DNA of 64,000 nucleotides from Irpex lacteus (lineage: Eukaryota > Basidiomycota > Agaricomycetes > Polyporales > Irpicaceae), in contig MQVO02000043.1 of assembly GCA_001986395.2 (NCBI GenBank), forward strand, positions 62,001 through 126,000, in the 5' to 3' direction. The notes below the pieces were generated by a model. That model searched no databases, was not told the DNA's origin, and worked only from the letters and a program-made list of their open reading frames with translations. The number at the start of each line of letters is the position of its first letter. Position 1 is the first letter of the stretch. Below are positions 23,371 to 35,830 of the stretch, piece after piece. A program made the translations under genes and the position numbers.

Positions 23371-24110
23371 CCAGGTGATCGAGCCAGTCCTGGTCATGCT
23401 CCTCGCACAAGGTCAAGGTGTTTCCAGAAAGAGAGCTTTGTGTACGTACTTGATAGTAGTTCGATCCACCTGTCTTCACTTGCCTGGCGGTACTAGATCG
23501 AAAGTACTCAGGTGGATGAGAAAGTCCCGGATAGACTCTCACAAAGTCGCAGCATAACCTCAGGGGACTCCAGTACGAGAATCTCGTATACTTACTTTGT
23601 TTAGAGTTTGAATCACTCGCCTGAGGCTGTACCCATTGGAGTAGCGGTATTATGTTAAAGACACTCAGGTGGTCGAGCAAGCCGTCTTCCCAGACACTGT
23701 AGACAGATTCAGATTTCGTGAACGACAGGATTACGCGAGCAAGTTGTGAACTCCCGGTCGAGCTCTCACAGGGTAGCAGCATAAGCTTCAGGGTATTACA
23801 GCATAAGTATTCAGTGTACTTACTTTGCTTAGAGTTCGAATCACCTGGTCCTTTGAGGCACTGCTATTGTGTCAAAAGAACTCAGGTGGTCGAGCAAGTG
23901 TTCTTCCCGAGACATGAAGCCCTGGTCAGACTGTCACGAAGTCGCGGTGTAAGTTTAGGGGTGCTGCAGTATGAGAACTTTGTGTACTTACTTTGAGTAG
24001 AGTCCAAGCCACCTGTCTCCGTCGGAGTAGTGGTATTATGTCAAGGGGACTCAGGTGGTCGAGCAAGTGGTCGTCCCGAGACAGAGTAGACTGATTCAAA
24101 CTTTGTGAGC
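23371..24110. repeat. Upstream tandem repeat array of lectin copy 2 (five units)
   Basis: Cores at 23371, 23507, 23664, 23881 and 24050 read CTCAGGTGGTCGAGCAAG or close variants. The last three are preceded by GGTATTATGTCAAAG-like sequence and followed by GTCTTCCCGAGAC. Unit length varies from about 135 to 215 bp. TACTTACTTTG recurs between units. Confidence 0.7.
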
Positions 24111-24204
24111 TCCAGGGTTATGCGAGAAAGTGATGGTCAGGCCCTATCGGCACCCAAACATAGCTCAAGGCATTCCAGAGCGGGTACTTGAGGGAGGAAC
24201 GCCT

Positions 24205-24290
24205 TCAACTGAAGGGGATGATGAATGATGAATGGTGATTATTGAATGATGAATAGTGAGCGGTGAATGGTGAGCTGTACTGTAGAGAGT
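24205..24290. repeat. Short GATGAATGATGAATGGTGA-type tract
   Basis: Imperfect tandem repetition of GATGAAT/GTGAATG at the outer edge of duplication copy 2. A shorter version is at about 21368-21385 in copy 1. Confidence 0.55.
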
Positions 24291-25722
24291 GTGTTCCTTG
24301 AGGGCTTGAATTTTCGGTCGCATAGTAAGTGGCGAATAGTTCGACTACCAGTGAGTAAGAGGTCACTACGGCGAGGGCCATGACTCGGATGACCACTGGC
24401 AAAAGAAAGGTTTGATGTTATCCCCAAATCGGGACGACATGGGCGCCTAGCGCGACCCGCTTCAATGCACCGTGACGCGTGACCGTTGCCACTGGCCGCA
24501 CACCACTTGTAACCCTGTCACAACAATGAACCGACTGTTGCCTAAAAACGGTAGCCATCTCCTCGTAACTACATACAGCCCGCGTAGCTCTTGCAGCAAC
24601 GTGTCAAGGTGGAATTCATTGATATTCGCAGACTTGAGGGAGCAGCCGTCAAAGCGGCGAGATACGATCTCTGAAATGAGCTCCCAGCTTTGTATTAGAC
24701 TTGAAACAATTAATATAACAGAGTAACGCTACCATTTACATGATTACAGTACCCTAACACAGACCGAGTACAATGTACAGTTGAGTATTCGAAGATAGCA
24801 CTGGCAGGAATCGTACCCGCAGCCTTGTCGTGGAAGGCATCGAAACTGGAGCGCGGCAGAGTTTGAATAGTTTCTATGGCTGGGTTCACTCGCTTTCTTG
24901 TGAGCGTGAGTGCTCACTTAAGGGCTGTTTTTTTCCCCTGGCTAGTAGGATGTTAGGATAGGGACGTAGTAAGGCTAGGATTACCTTAGCTTTTATTCAG
25001 AATGGTACAGTTGTTGTGCTTGCAAAAATCAGTTTGTGTCTGTAGTGGTATAAGCGCCAGAATACAGAACCGGTGAAAGGGATAAGAACAGACGGTAACA
25101 AATTGCTTACCGCAATGTAGTCTGATCAATTTCCCACACTTTGGGGACATGAACGTCACATCTCGCGACGCCCAAAACGCCAGCCCGCACAATAAAACGA
25201 CTCTTCATTCTTCAGAGATCGTAACCGCGCATTCGGTTCCGAGTCATGCTCGCCGCAATCACGAGCCTTGCGCAGGCAAAACACGTGCAGTCTGGTAACT
25301 TGGCCCAACGAGTCCGACATCTCTGGAGCGTTGTGCACGATATTATGACTACATGAAACGGGCACGACTTTTTAGGTAATCGTTGCGAGCATTAAGTAGG
25401 TTTGTATGTATACAATGCCGAACTAATGGCCTCCGTGATAGAATGTTGCCAAAGCGTACTGCGTCGGTCCGCCTTGTCAACGGTACATGGTAAGCATGAA
25501 TTCACACGAAGAAGTCGGCCACAATACTGAGGGTGACTCAGTAATTGACAGAGTCGGTACCGTCGGTGCCAAGCCGCCTCTTGTTGATTCTCTTGATATT
25601 CAAGAGCCCAGGGTCGCTACTTGATCTGTAACGCCGTTCGACACGCGTATAAATACCGTGACACAAGGCCAAAGGAGCACGAACACTCATCACCTCACTC
25701 TTTTTTTGCCTCAAGTTATACA
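24291..25722. other. Long intergenic region with the P450 promoter
   Basis: About 1.4 kb. TATAAATA at 25648-25655 lies 68 bp before the P450 ATG and is a good TATA box. A tRNA-like stretch at about 24796-24870 does not fold as a complete tRNA. No other feature was recognised. Confidence 0.5.
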
Positions 25723-27896
25723 ATGACTACCGTCACCGTTGTCAGTTGCATAGTCCTTTTCGCACTCGCCGCCCGTCTCGTCACTAGGAAGCGGTCAAAT
25801 CTACCTCTTCCGCCAGGTCCTCCTGCAGACCCTCTCCTTGGCCACCTTTTCACGAGTGGTCCAAGCAATATGGTGTGTTTGCAATTCCTTGATGGATGCT
25901 CGCGGAACTAATCGTTGTAACTATCGGCATAATAGGAGATGTACTGTCATTGAAGCTACCAGGGAAGACCTTGATCATCCTGAATAGTGAGAAGGCTGCT
26001 CTTGACTTGCTAGAGAGGCGTAGTGCAATCTATAGCGACCGGCCCCGTTTCCCGTTTTATGACGTGTGAGTTATCCAATCTTCACTACCCGGATGAATAT
26101 CTATATAATGTGCCTTCTATCCATACAGTCTAGGCTGGGCGGATACGATCATTTTCTCTGCGTACGGCCCATTCCATACTCGTCAGCGTAAGATGTACCA
26201 GGATGCCTTGGGTAAGAATGTGGTCTCAGAATACAGGGGAATCCAAGAACGCGCGGCGAATGTCCTCATCAAGAGCCTCACGGATGCGCCCGAGGATTTC
26301 GATAGACATGTACAGCGGTGCGTATTTGGCGGTATTTCTAGACCGTTGTGCGGTATTGACGTACCAGTTTAGCTTTTCTGGAGGAATTGTTGCAGAGCTT
26401 GGGTATGGTCACCGTATTGAATCGTTTGACGATGAATTCTTCGAAATTGGAGAGGGGTATGCGAAATTATCGCTTGCTGGTGGCACTCCGAGTTTGTTGG
26501 ATCTCAATCCTATATGTGAGTCTCGACTATTGTCTCTTGATAACGTATGGGGAAGTACCCTATCTCATGCCTTATTAGTTCGTTATTGGCCTGAATGGGC
26601 ACCTGGCGGCTGGTTCCGAAAGACAATGAGAGGTAAGCCGAGAGCGTTTGAGACGCGCAAGACTTTCATCTAATTATGTCCCACCAGAGTCGAAGCCGTA
26701 CATGGATGAAATAGTATTTGGGAATTACCAAAGAGTCAAGGACGAGATGGTATTGCAAACAGGAACTACATGTCTCAGACCAACCTATTGATCACACTTA
26801 CCAGAATTCCGGTGTTGCACGGCCGTCTTTTACTTCAAAACAGCTTGAAGCAATTTACCGAGGGGAGGGCGGTCCAGACGACCATCGTGCTCTTGCCTTC
26901 GCTGCAGGCATGATTTTTGCAGGTACGCTAAATCCCCTAATGTCTACCATCCTACGGTCCGCTAACTGCAATACAAGCGGGATACGATACGGTAAACACC
27001 ATGGCCAATCGCTGTCGGAATATTACTAACCATCCGTAGACCTGGCATTCCGTGACAATGTTTATTGCATGTATGCTACTCCATCCAGAAGTGCAGCGAA
27101 AGGCACAGGAAGAACTCGACAGAGTGGTAGGACGAGGCCGTCTTCCCGATTTCTCTGATCGGGAGTCGTTACCGTACCTCCAATGTGTGATGTATGAGAC
27201 CCTCAGGTGCGCCTATCGGAATTCTATTTCTGCAAATCCTGCACTGGCATTCATACTGACTATATTGGCTATAGATGGCACCCCGTAGTGCCCCTTGGAC
27301 TGCCCCATCAGCTTATGGTAGACGACGAGTACAATGGAATGCACATCCCGAAGGGTGCTACCGTCATTGCTAACGCAAGGTATGCATACTTCTTTATGAC
27401 GTATCCTCAAACTTATACCGATTGTGATGTAGGAGTATCACCTGGGATGAAACCAAATTCAAACAACCGCGACTGTTCCGCCCGGAACGCTTCTTACCGA
27501 AACCTGAAGGTGATGGAGAAACTTTCCCTGTTGGCGCAGTTTACGGCTGGGGCCGCAGGTACGTGATATAGATGTCAAGTCCTTCGGAGTCTGCTCGAGT
27601 TGAAACGACTTTCCACGTAGGATCTGTGCAGGACGGCACCTTGCGGAGGGATCAGTTTGGATTGCGTTGGCCAGGATACTTGCGACTTTGACTATCTCTC
27701 CTGCTAAAGATGCACAGGGCCGTGAGATTGACCCAAAAGTGAATATCTCCACCGCTATCACGATGTGAGTACATGTTTTATTTTTTTGGGTCTTGGCTAA
27801 CAAGTACCATGCAGTCATATCGATCCATTCTTGTGTAGTATCCGCCCTCGCGACGATATGGCGCGCAAAGCTATTGAAGATTCGTCCATAGACTAG
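25723..27896 (+). CDS. Cytochrome P450 monooxygenase, probably frameshifted in exon 1
   Basis: Microsomal P450 of the class E group I type common in basidiomycete secondary metabolism. The start at 25723 gives the anchor TTVTVVSCIVLFALAARLV and the hinge LPLPPGPPADPLLGHL. Later exons give DVLSLKLPGKTLIILNSEKA, RRSAIYSDRPRFPFYDV, LGWADTIIFSAYGPFHTRQR, the I-helix AGYDTTWHSVTMF, the ExxR in YETLR, the PERF region FRPERFLPKPEGDGETFPVG and the haem loop YGWGRRICAGRHLAEGSVW with its cysteine. The end is EDSSID at 27896. About eleven exons join in frame from exon 2 on. Exon 1 does not: family-typical FHEWSKQYG lies in a different frame from the ATG, and exon 2 joins only to that frame. Either a deletion has broken the gene or a weak internal donor (GTCCAA) skips the region. 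Confidence 0.75.
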
Positions 27897-28258
27897 AACG
27901 ACGCGGTGAATTATCTACTGTCCTACAAAGCACTATGTTGTCTCGTGCGGAATTTCGCCACTGGCAGTGCTTTGTTGGCAGCCAAACCCATTTCTCTATG
28001 CTTGTTCAGCGAGTCGAAGCAAAGAATATCATAATTGCTTGGGCATACATCGCCGCAGGGTCTGCCAAGCCTTCCATAGGCATTCTGGAGAGCACAGTTT
28101 CGCTCGCGGTTGAACTTCATTACAAAGGTAACTATATACAAGCATGAGAACTGTTAGAAATATTGAGGTTGATAACAGGAAGAATAGTCAGAGCTGTACG
28201 CAGCTCTCGCAAGATCCAGAAACAGAGTAGCAGGATCAAAGCGAACTTGAATACCCCT
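27897..28258. other. Intergenic region between convergent genes
   Basis: About 360 bp between the P450 stop and the helicase stop. A short open frame on each strand lacks recognisable character. It could include decayed 3' sequence of the short helicase gene. Confidence 0.45.
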
Positions 28259-31200
28259 CTAATGAATCATAGTGACACCCCTAACCTTCTCCACATCCGC
28301 TAGTTCAATGCGCTCAGTGTACTTCTCCAGATCATCCCCAGCTTCGTCAGAAAATTCTCCTTGACGGAAGACCTTGGTTGCCTCGGTAGGTTCTCCGGCT
28401 AGTAAGTACATCTCGCCGGCCTTCTTTATCTCTGCGGCATTGATGTAGCATTGCGCGGAGCTGCGATAATAGGATTGTTTTGCATTCGCTGAGGAAGTCA
28501 TATTTGCGCAGAGCGAGAAAGCTTCAGCAGCTTCCAGAAACACTTGATGCCTGAGATCTGAGGCTGTGTTAAGACTCTGTGGCGTGTGTTGTGCCATCTC
28601 TCGAAGATAGTATGCAGTAGCAATACCTTTCTGGTGGAGAAGACCAGCCATCGCGAAGGCATGACTTGCTTGAGAGAACTGCTTTGTTTCGAAGAGCAAT
28701 TTCCCTGTCTCGGCCCAGTCCTGCTGCGTCGACATTATGGCGAGGTAGGGCATTATCTCGTCGGAGACAGGGATGCTTTCTGCGAGACCTTGTTTTTCCC
28801 AGAATAGCTATGTGAGGTGGGCAGGGAATCAATTATAAGCTTGGAGTCTAAGTAATAGAAACTTACCCGTAAAGGTTCGCACTTCGCAGATGAGTCTGCA
28901 ATCCAGAGGTTCTGACGTGCTCTCGTGATAGCAGTGTAAAGCAACTCCAGCTGACCCAAATTGTCTGGTGAGTACCACGATGTAAGGCCTCGCCGTCTGA
29001 AATCAATGTACTTACTTCTTTGAGTACACCATTGTAGCGAGTCTCATCGAAGACTGAACACCTGATACCCTTTTTACCAGGTAGCGCGTTCAGTATCGCT
29101 CGCCATTGACTCACTTCGACCGTTGAGTCATGGAAAAAGTTGTACAGAAGAACCTAGTATTCAACACGTTAGTACATGGATATGTATAGTTATGTAAAGA
29201 ACGTACATCGTTGAACTCAAGATCCTTGCTTTCGTACAAGGTTCTGAAGATTCCAATTATGATAAATGTTTGAATACTAAAGAAGCGGTATCAAAGACTT
29301 ACATCACCTTACCCACATCCCCCACCTGCTTTCGGAGCTCATCACGGGCGGCATCGTCACGAACAAGAATACCTATCAAACGTCTTAGCTAGGTTGCTGT
29401 GGAGGGTGTGCTTCTACTTGCATTGGTTCGCTCCGTATTCAATTTGACTCCCTCTACTGAAAATTGTAAATTTGACGTCTCGATCTCGTATAATGACTTA
29501 CGGGGTGCCAAAAAGGTATTGCTCATATCGACAGCTATCTTGTTCCTGATTTATAAAAAATATTGGTTTTCCACCGCCGATGGCGCCCTTATCCTCATCG
29601 AGTGCATCAATCGCGTGTGGCCAGAATGTCAAGACGAGTTGCACGATGGAATAGGCGGCTCTGATGAGTCCACCGCGAAAGCGATGATTGATGGTGAGCT
29701 TGAAGTCGACAGGGTTGGGCGGTAGGGGCTTTTCAACCCGGGACAGCAACGCTTTGAGTCCTTCAAGACGGGAGGAATTACGGGAAGAAATCGCCCGAGT
29801 GGCGTCCCAAGCCCATGTAAGTCCAGAAGGATTATTGCACACGGCTTGTAGAACTAATATATTTGTTAACATACACGCTTGAATGTGTAGTGATATCAAC
29901 CTCACTCAGAGCGTCGATCAAAAGATTGTCTTGAGCTTCATCGATATAGCTACGTTCCGAGATGAACAGCCTAAAGCAAACACAGCAACACATGTGCTTA
30001 CATGTAGTCGATTTTTCTCCCCGGTACACCAAATTCATGTAGTCCGCGAATGATTGAATGGGATCTGAGACGCGTACTTACTAGTTAATTAAGTCCACAT
30101 TTGAGTGAGTTAATATGACCCACCTATCCGCAGCATCCCACTCCTGGCGTTGCTGCTTCCGTTTCGTGTAAGCCTGGAAGAGCGAGTACACCGTATCTCT
30201 ACGAGTAGCGAACGTAGCCCGGCTACGATGGGACAAATTGATGTACGTGTTCCGATCAAGAAACCCTTTTTCAGAACCCTTGATGACGCCTACAAGGAAC
30301 GTTAATTATATGAACGCTCGTTCACATAGGGCGTACCAAGGATTTCGGCGAAAACCAAGGCGGGATCTGCAAGATACATAAGCGCAGGCGGTATATGATA
30401 AGAAGATACGTACCGAGATTCTTGGTCAGGTTCCACGGGAAATGGCACCAGTATTCGCTGTAAAACTTGCTGTATGACACAAAAGTCTTTGGACTTTGGG
30501 GCAGGTACAAGGTTGAATTATTGGATTGGCCTAACGAGTCTGCAACACTTTGACGGGAATCGGTCTGATCTGCCTCAAGTAGTTGGCAGAGCTGTACAGA
30601 ACAGGAAGTAGAGTCAGAGTCATTCAGCGAGAAAGGACTGAGATGCTGACATGATCGAACGTGATAAATAGAGGAAAGTGCTCGTCTGTTAGCGCGCTGA
30701 ACGATCGAGGTACTAGAGCCCCATGGTGAAAATGTTGTTTGTCTTCCTCGATGAAGCCTAGGTTCTCCTGATTATGATATGTGGTGGCCAGGTTCGTGGA
30801 TTCTCTAGCAGTTCTTCGCCCTGCTGCTTGCCCTAGAGCTAATTTCGCATAATATCCTTGAATCTTTTCTGCAAGAACTCGCGATCGAGTAACAAAGAGC
30901 TGGCGCGGGCAAAGGGCGCCCGCGCTATATTCAGCACAGGCTGTTTGGTGTGCCCTCTCGATCCCAAGCATCTTGAATATCATCGTAGTAGTTTTGCTGG
31001 GCAGGAAGGAGGCTGGGAGATTAGATATCCTCGTCGAAGACTTGACTGGGCTTACCCTGTACCGCTTCTGCCATGCACGTAGCAGGACCCCACGTAGCTC
31101 ACGATATCTTGCTGAGTAGGGCTACATACCATCCCTTAGCGCGGGCCAAAGTAATACTGATAGTTTACCTACGACATGTGAAAAACATGTGCGACGTCCT

Positions 31201-32529
31201 CTTCAGCCAATATGCCTATTGAGCTTCAGAAGTCCGCCCTAAGTTGCATTAATCAAGCGATGCTTACTGTTGAGAACTACCTACAGAAGAGAATGTGAGA
31301 TGTAAACTCATTGGGGCGGCTGCTAACCTACCTGAGAGAACGGATAGAACTTCTCGAGTCTGTGATGCATTGGTTAGAATAATCATTGAAATCATTAGCA
31401 TTCACATACACCAGGCGCTCATGCAGCTGTACCAAGTAGCATTAAAAGGTGTCGAATGTGGGGAATGGCGCAACTACATACATCTTGTTGTTCATACAAA
31501 TGAAGGTGCTGAAGGTTGGCCGATAGGTTGACATCTTCTCGTTCAATATTTGGGGGAAATGTCGCCGGCGAAAACACTGGCATATTATGACCTGTATTGG
31601 CCGGCTTCACGCGCGCAAGGCAACTTCGAGAAGAAATGTTAACTAGATGAATGAATAGCTTACTGTGTTAAATACCGTGTTCTGTATTCATTCCCTCTCC
31701 CAGAAAGTTGCTTGCTGACATTGTACCAGACTTGAACGTCTCGCTTGAGATGTGCGTGGGTATAGATACCGAAAATCTTGATGACTAAAAATATTGACGT
31801 GAGCGAGCAATGCGCGAAGAGACCATGTCAGTTATCGTACCCTGTCGCTCGGTCTGATGAAAGGTAGTCAGCTTCAGTGTAGATTACAATACAGAAGCTA
31901 ACACGTACCGAGTCGCCAAACTCCCTGATGCAATCAATCAGATACTGCGTAAGAAGTGAGTTTACGCCATTGCATGAGAATTACGTATAATATACCACCA
32001 AACGATTATCACCGGTAATATTCGCTTCATAGAGAGGGATATCATCGTCGTCGCCTGCGAGCTTTATGTAGTTATCATCGGAGAAATAACCCCTTGATAG
32101 TTCTCTTTAGCAGAGAATTAGCCTCTGCAAATACCATGTCACTGTCGTCTCGTACCTCATCTTTTTCACGTAAGTGACAAAAAGCCTCGGTTCCCTGCGT
32201 CTCGCATTCCGCAAGTCTTGGAATGCTCGAGTCGAGATTAAGATGTGCCAATCACCAAAGCCCTCCACCGAGTCGAAGGTCAACGTTGCCTTCAGCGGGG
32301 GAATCGTATCATAGGCCACAGGCTCAACAATGTCGACATCAGCAGCGTAAGCCGTTTCATCGATTCCACTTGTTGGTATTTCAGCTGCCCCTGGGTCCTT
32401 GAGATGGCCTTCGAGGACACCTGAGGGATTCTCGAGGGCGATCTCATTCTGCAGAAGTCCATGATCGTGAGAAACAGCGTCTGAAACCACACGGCTGGCC
32501 TTCTGTTTAGTTGATGTAGGCTGAGACAT
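28259..32529 (-). CDS. TRANK1-like SF1 (UvrD/Rep-type) helicase with TPR-like tail, apparently C-terminally short
   Basis: P-loop ATPase of the UvrD-like superfamily 1, of the TPR-and-ankyrin-repeat-containing type expanded in mushroom genomes; its cellular role is unknown. The start at 32529 gives MSQPTSTKQKASRVVSDAVS. The Walker A motif is complete across an intron: GRSGTG, then KTTTMIFKMLGIERA at about 31050-30950. Then come CPRQLFVTRSRVLAEKIQGY, the Walker B-like YIDEAQDN, FKLTINHRFRGG, and helicase motif VI-like LELLYTAITRARQNLWI. The C-terminal part is helical and repeat-like (ETGKLLFETKQFSQASHAFA; MAGLLHQKGIATAYYLREMA) and stops after RGVTMIH at 28259. The gene has about 20 short introns, leaving roughly 1,050 aa. 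Relatives I know of are nearer 2,000 aa, so the tail is probably truncated. ATP-binding residues are intact. Confidence 0.7.
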
Positions 32530-33555
32530 ATCGTGTTAGAATGAATGCTAGGTTATCGATACAAGGGCACTTTGGTACTGGGGGGAGGAAAGGTTGAGCA
32601 AGCCTTGACTTCGAAAACAACCAAACACTTATAAACCCTATCGCACGCCGTCCATTATATTGCGTGTCCTACAACAGGTGCCGCAGCTTCGCGATGCGTT
32701 CGAGCCTTCTGCCAGTTCGCCGTGAGGAAATAAGGTTTTCGACGTTCGTGAGTCCCACCAGCAGACGCGCGCCTGGCCTATTCAGAGCAGTAGGCGAGAG
32801 TAAGTAATAGGCATATTGGTTGTACTGCAAACCGGTTTCGTCTTAGAACTTTGAACGAGGAAGTGCACGAGGTTGAACGTTGAATGGTGGAGACCCAGAG
32901 GGCAACGATATTGGACAAGAGACTCAGTGGCCGCAGCGGTTAAAAGTAATGGACGCGAAGCGTCACGCATAGCGCCTTGTCACATTCAGTGAGGTCACAA
33001 AATATGACATACAATGGCATTACTCAGCCAAATAAGACCAAAGCCTAGCCGACCCACCTTTTGCATTGCTGTTACCGAGTCCCGACACACACACACACAC
33101 ATCGTATCAAAAATGCGAGCGATTCTTCCCAATAAACCACCGTGGAGCAGCGCAAACAGGGTGGCCCGAGATCTCCTGTGGTAATCTGGTCTTGAAACTG
33201 ACGTTGACGAATTACGACGTGGATTCTACTGTGCGTGCGTGTTTCCAGCTGTTAATATCCTTCATGTTTTTATCAAGGCGGTAGGCAGGGCTAAATATCC
33301 CGTCCATGGACGTGTGCACCGCCACCGCAGTGAAGTACTTTGTGTTCCCTCGTAATTAGAATATTACGGTACTCCATAATGAATAAGTGGTATTGCAGAT
33401 GCAATCATCATGATGAGTACTACATGATACACAATACCATATATACGAAAGCGAGCACCACGTTGTCTGTTGAGCACGACCGTACTACCTACGGGGAACC
33501 TCTTGGGTAGCTTGATCAAGCTACACGCCGACACTTGAGGACAAAGATCCCCGCA
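32530..33555. other. Intergenic region
   Basis: About 1 kb holding the helicase promoter and the MFS 3' UTR. It includes an (AC)n tract at about 33084-33102. No gene-like frame was recognised. Confidence 0.5.
32628..32635 (-). promoter_or_regulatory. TATA-like box of the helicase gene
   Basis: TTTATAAG on the minus strand about 100 bp before the ATG at 32529. Confidence 0.45.
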
Positions 33556-35830
33556 TTAATCCGCGTATTTGCTCCAAGAGCGCAACTTTGGTCCGTAACG
33601 GTAGCTGATACGTGTGTAAGTATCACATGTATATACGTATGGTATTTAAATTGCACGTACAGTAAGAATGGAATAGGCAACAGCAAACAGGCAATCCCGC
33701 CGAGGACGCTGCAAGCTGGGCCAACGCCGAGGTGATGGAAGAAAGCTACATAAATAGATATACAGTCAGCCGCAGAGCCCACGCGATGAGGTAAAGGGTA
33801 AGTACCATTACTGAACAATGGGAAGACCGCTCCGGCAGCCGACCGCATGACCACGTTCCCAGCAAGAACAGACGCAACGTGACGGGGATAACAGTCGATG
33901 AGATAGCTGTGCAGATAGGTATCTTAAAATCCGTACGTGTCGGACATGTCATACAATGTGCTGCCATACCTGAGACCCGACATGAAAATCAGGTAGTTGG
34001 AAACCATCCAGAGAGAAGCAGCGGCCATGGGAGAAATCCAGTGAATAGAGCCAGACGAAGTCCATCCAAACCAGAAGAGGGAGATCGGAAGGAGGGCACC
34101 CCCAAGCATGGTGATAGGAAGGCGGTCTTCCGGGACAAACGCTATGGAGACAAGATAACACGTTAGTGAGATGCTGATACAGAGGACGGAAAGAGTGGAA
34201 TACTAACATCCATCGGCGAATTTCGGTTTCAGGACCTTGTTTATGTACGGTAAAAATACTATATAGGCTACGAGTCCACCGACGGGCAAGCTCTGTGGTA
34301 ACGTAGTTAGTGAACTGGGAAATAGTGTATCGCTGCCCTAAAATGAATACGTACGATGAATGCCAGTCCATTCTCACCAAGGCTGAAGCCGTGGTGCTCA
34401 ATGAACACGACGCCGAAAGATTCGATCCAGCAGTACAAAATCGCTGAGACCTTTATTAGTGGTGTGTCATGGCTCCAACCAACTAGTATTTACACACCAT
34501 AGAGTAGGGAACAGTACAAGTTCCAAGCGATGACGATAGGCTCGCGAGAACTCAGGATGATAGGCCGCACGAGGCAGGTCATAGCCAAATCGCCCACTGA
34601 GATATGTTGGCCATCTCTTTCTGCCTGCGAACGGAGTTTTGGGTTTCCTGTCAAGCGTCTGAGGCGATCTGCCCGGCGATACAACAAGCTGCGGGAATCA
34701 TCCAGCTGTTAGCACAATAGAAATTTCGACGGACAGAATTTGAAGCGTACGTCTGTGAGCTGGTCTCCGGTAGGAAGAAGACCAGTATGATAAATGCCAG
34801 GCCGGCTGCCCACATCAAAATCCATATGGTCCATGTCCAGCCCTTCGCCTCAGCCGCGAATCCACCGAGTAGCGGTCCCAGCGAAGGTCCACCAGTGCCG
34901 ACCACTCCCCACAGGCCCATGATGGAAGCACAGTCTTCTGGTTTATAGACGTCCGCCAGGGAGGCACCGCCGGTGGCGAGAACGGGAGAACCGATGAATC
35001 CAGCGAGGAATCTGAGAAATATCACAACACCGAAATTTGTCGTGAGGGCGGTAGGAACTTGAATGATTATGAAGAGAGCAAGGGTTATGATATAGATGGG
35101 CATACGCCCAACGTAGGCGAGCTCACTTATCGGGGATAACACCATCTATACAGGGTGGTGAGCGGATGCAATGGCTGTGTGCCTATCCAGAGAGACTTAC
35201 CGGACCAAAGGCGTATCCAAGAACAAACGTTGTGATACCCACGGTAGCTGCGACCTCCGAGACGCCGAACTTTTGCGCCAAGTCAGCAGTGCCTGCGCCG
35301 TAGATAGCACCGCCCATGTAAATAGCGACAGTGAGCAGGAATATCTGGGCAGTGAAGAAGGTCTTCTTCCATTGAGGCCACTGAGCATATATAAGTCAAC
35401 GGGCGGCGGTCAAATAGAAGAAGTGAGAGCGTACGTTGAGCGGAGACTCCGGATCGTCAGGGCCATCCCAGTCAACCAATTCGGCGTCGTTGTGCTGGCC
35501 AATGTGGGTGAGCGTGCCCTTCTCAGCATCTCCGTGGGGGTGAAGGTATTCTCGTGCTAAAACACTTTCGTCGGGAGGCAGCGTGGTCGCTGCCTCCACG
35601 CCCTTCGGTGCAGGTGGCGGCTCGCTTTCTTTATCCTCTCCCTTGGAGTTGACAGCGGGGAGTAAACCGTAAGTGGTCGAGGTTTCCGAGGCTAGCACGG
35701 GCTCTTTAGTATAGCGGGCAGGAAGGACATAGCCAGGCCGTTCCTCTGGATAACGCAGGAGCTTGCGTCCAGAAGCGAAGTAGATAGCCTGGCCAACGAA
35801 CGAGTCCCTGAAGAACTGTGGAGCTGGCAT
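33556..35830 (-). CDS. MFS multidrug/polyamine-type transporter (DHA1 family, FLR1-like)
   Basis: Proton antiporter of the plasma membrane with 12 expected helices. The start at 35830 gives MPAPQFFRDSFVGQAIYFAS and a long acidic cytosolic N terminus ending WDGPDDPESPLN, a signature that precedes helix 1 in this family (WPQWKKTFFTAQIFLLTVAI). Diagnostic segments follow: FGPMVLSPISELAYVGRMPI, FLRFLAGFIGSPVLATGGAS and the motif-C-like GPSLGPLLGGFAAEAKGWTW. The C-terminal half reads LFYCWIESFGVVFIEHHGF, MLGGALLPISLFWFGWTSSG, YLIDCYPRHVASVLAGNVVM and LGGIACLLLPIPFLLY. The last exon gives RYGPKLRSWSKYAD with the stop at 33556-33558. About eleven exons, roughly 590 aa, no frame break seen. Typical substrates are drugs, fungicides or polyamines; which one applies here is unknown. 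The gene is transcribed away from the aspartic protease. Confidence 0.87.

Larger units (their letters stand above)
22096..24260 (-). repeat. Segmental duplication, copy 2 (lectin gene and flanks)
   Basis: Counterpart of 19585-21415 with the same order of landmarks. It is longer mainly because its upstream repeat array has five units rather than three. Confidence 0.65.

Noticed and set aside
24796..24870. tRNA-like sequence on the minus strand (CGGGTACGATTCCTGCC and a CCTT/AAGG stem with a seven-base loop)
   Set aside because: The loop lacks U at position 33, the variable region would be a single base, and no D-arm or matching 5' acceptor strand is present. At most it is a tRNA-derived relic.
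33084..33102. (AC)n tract
   Set aside because: A short ordinary microsatellite with nothing to tie it to a gene or element.
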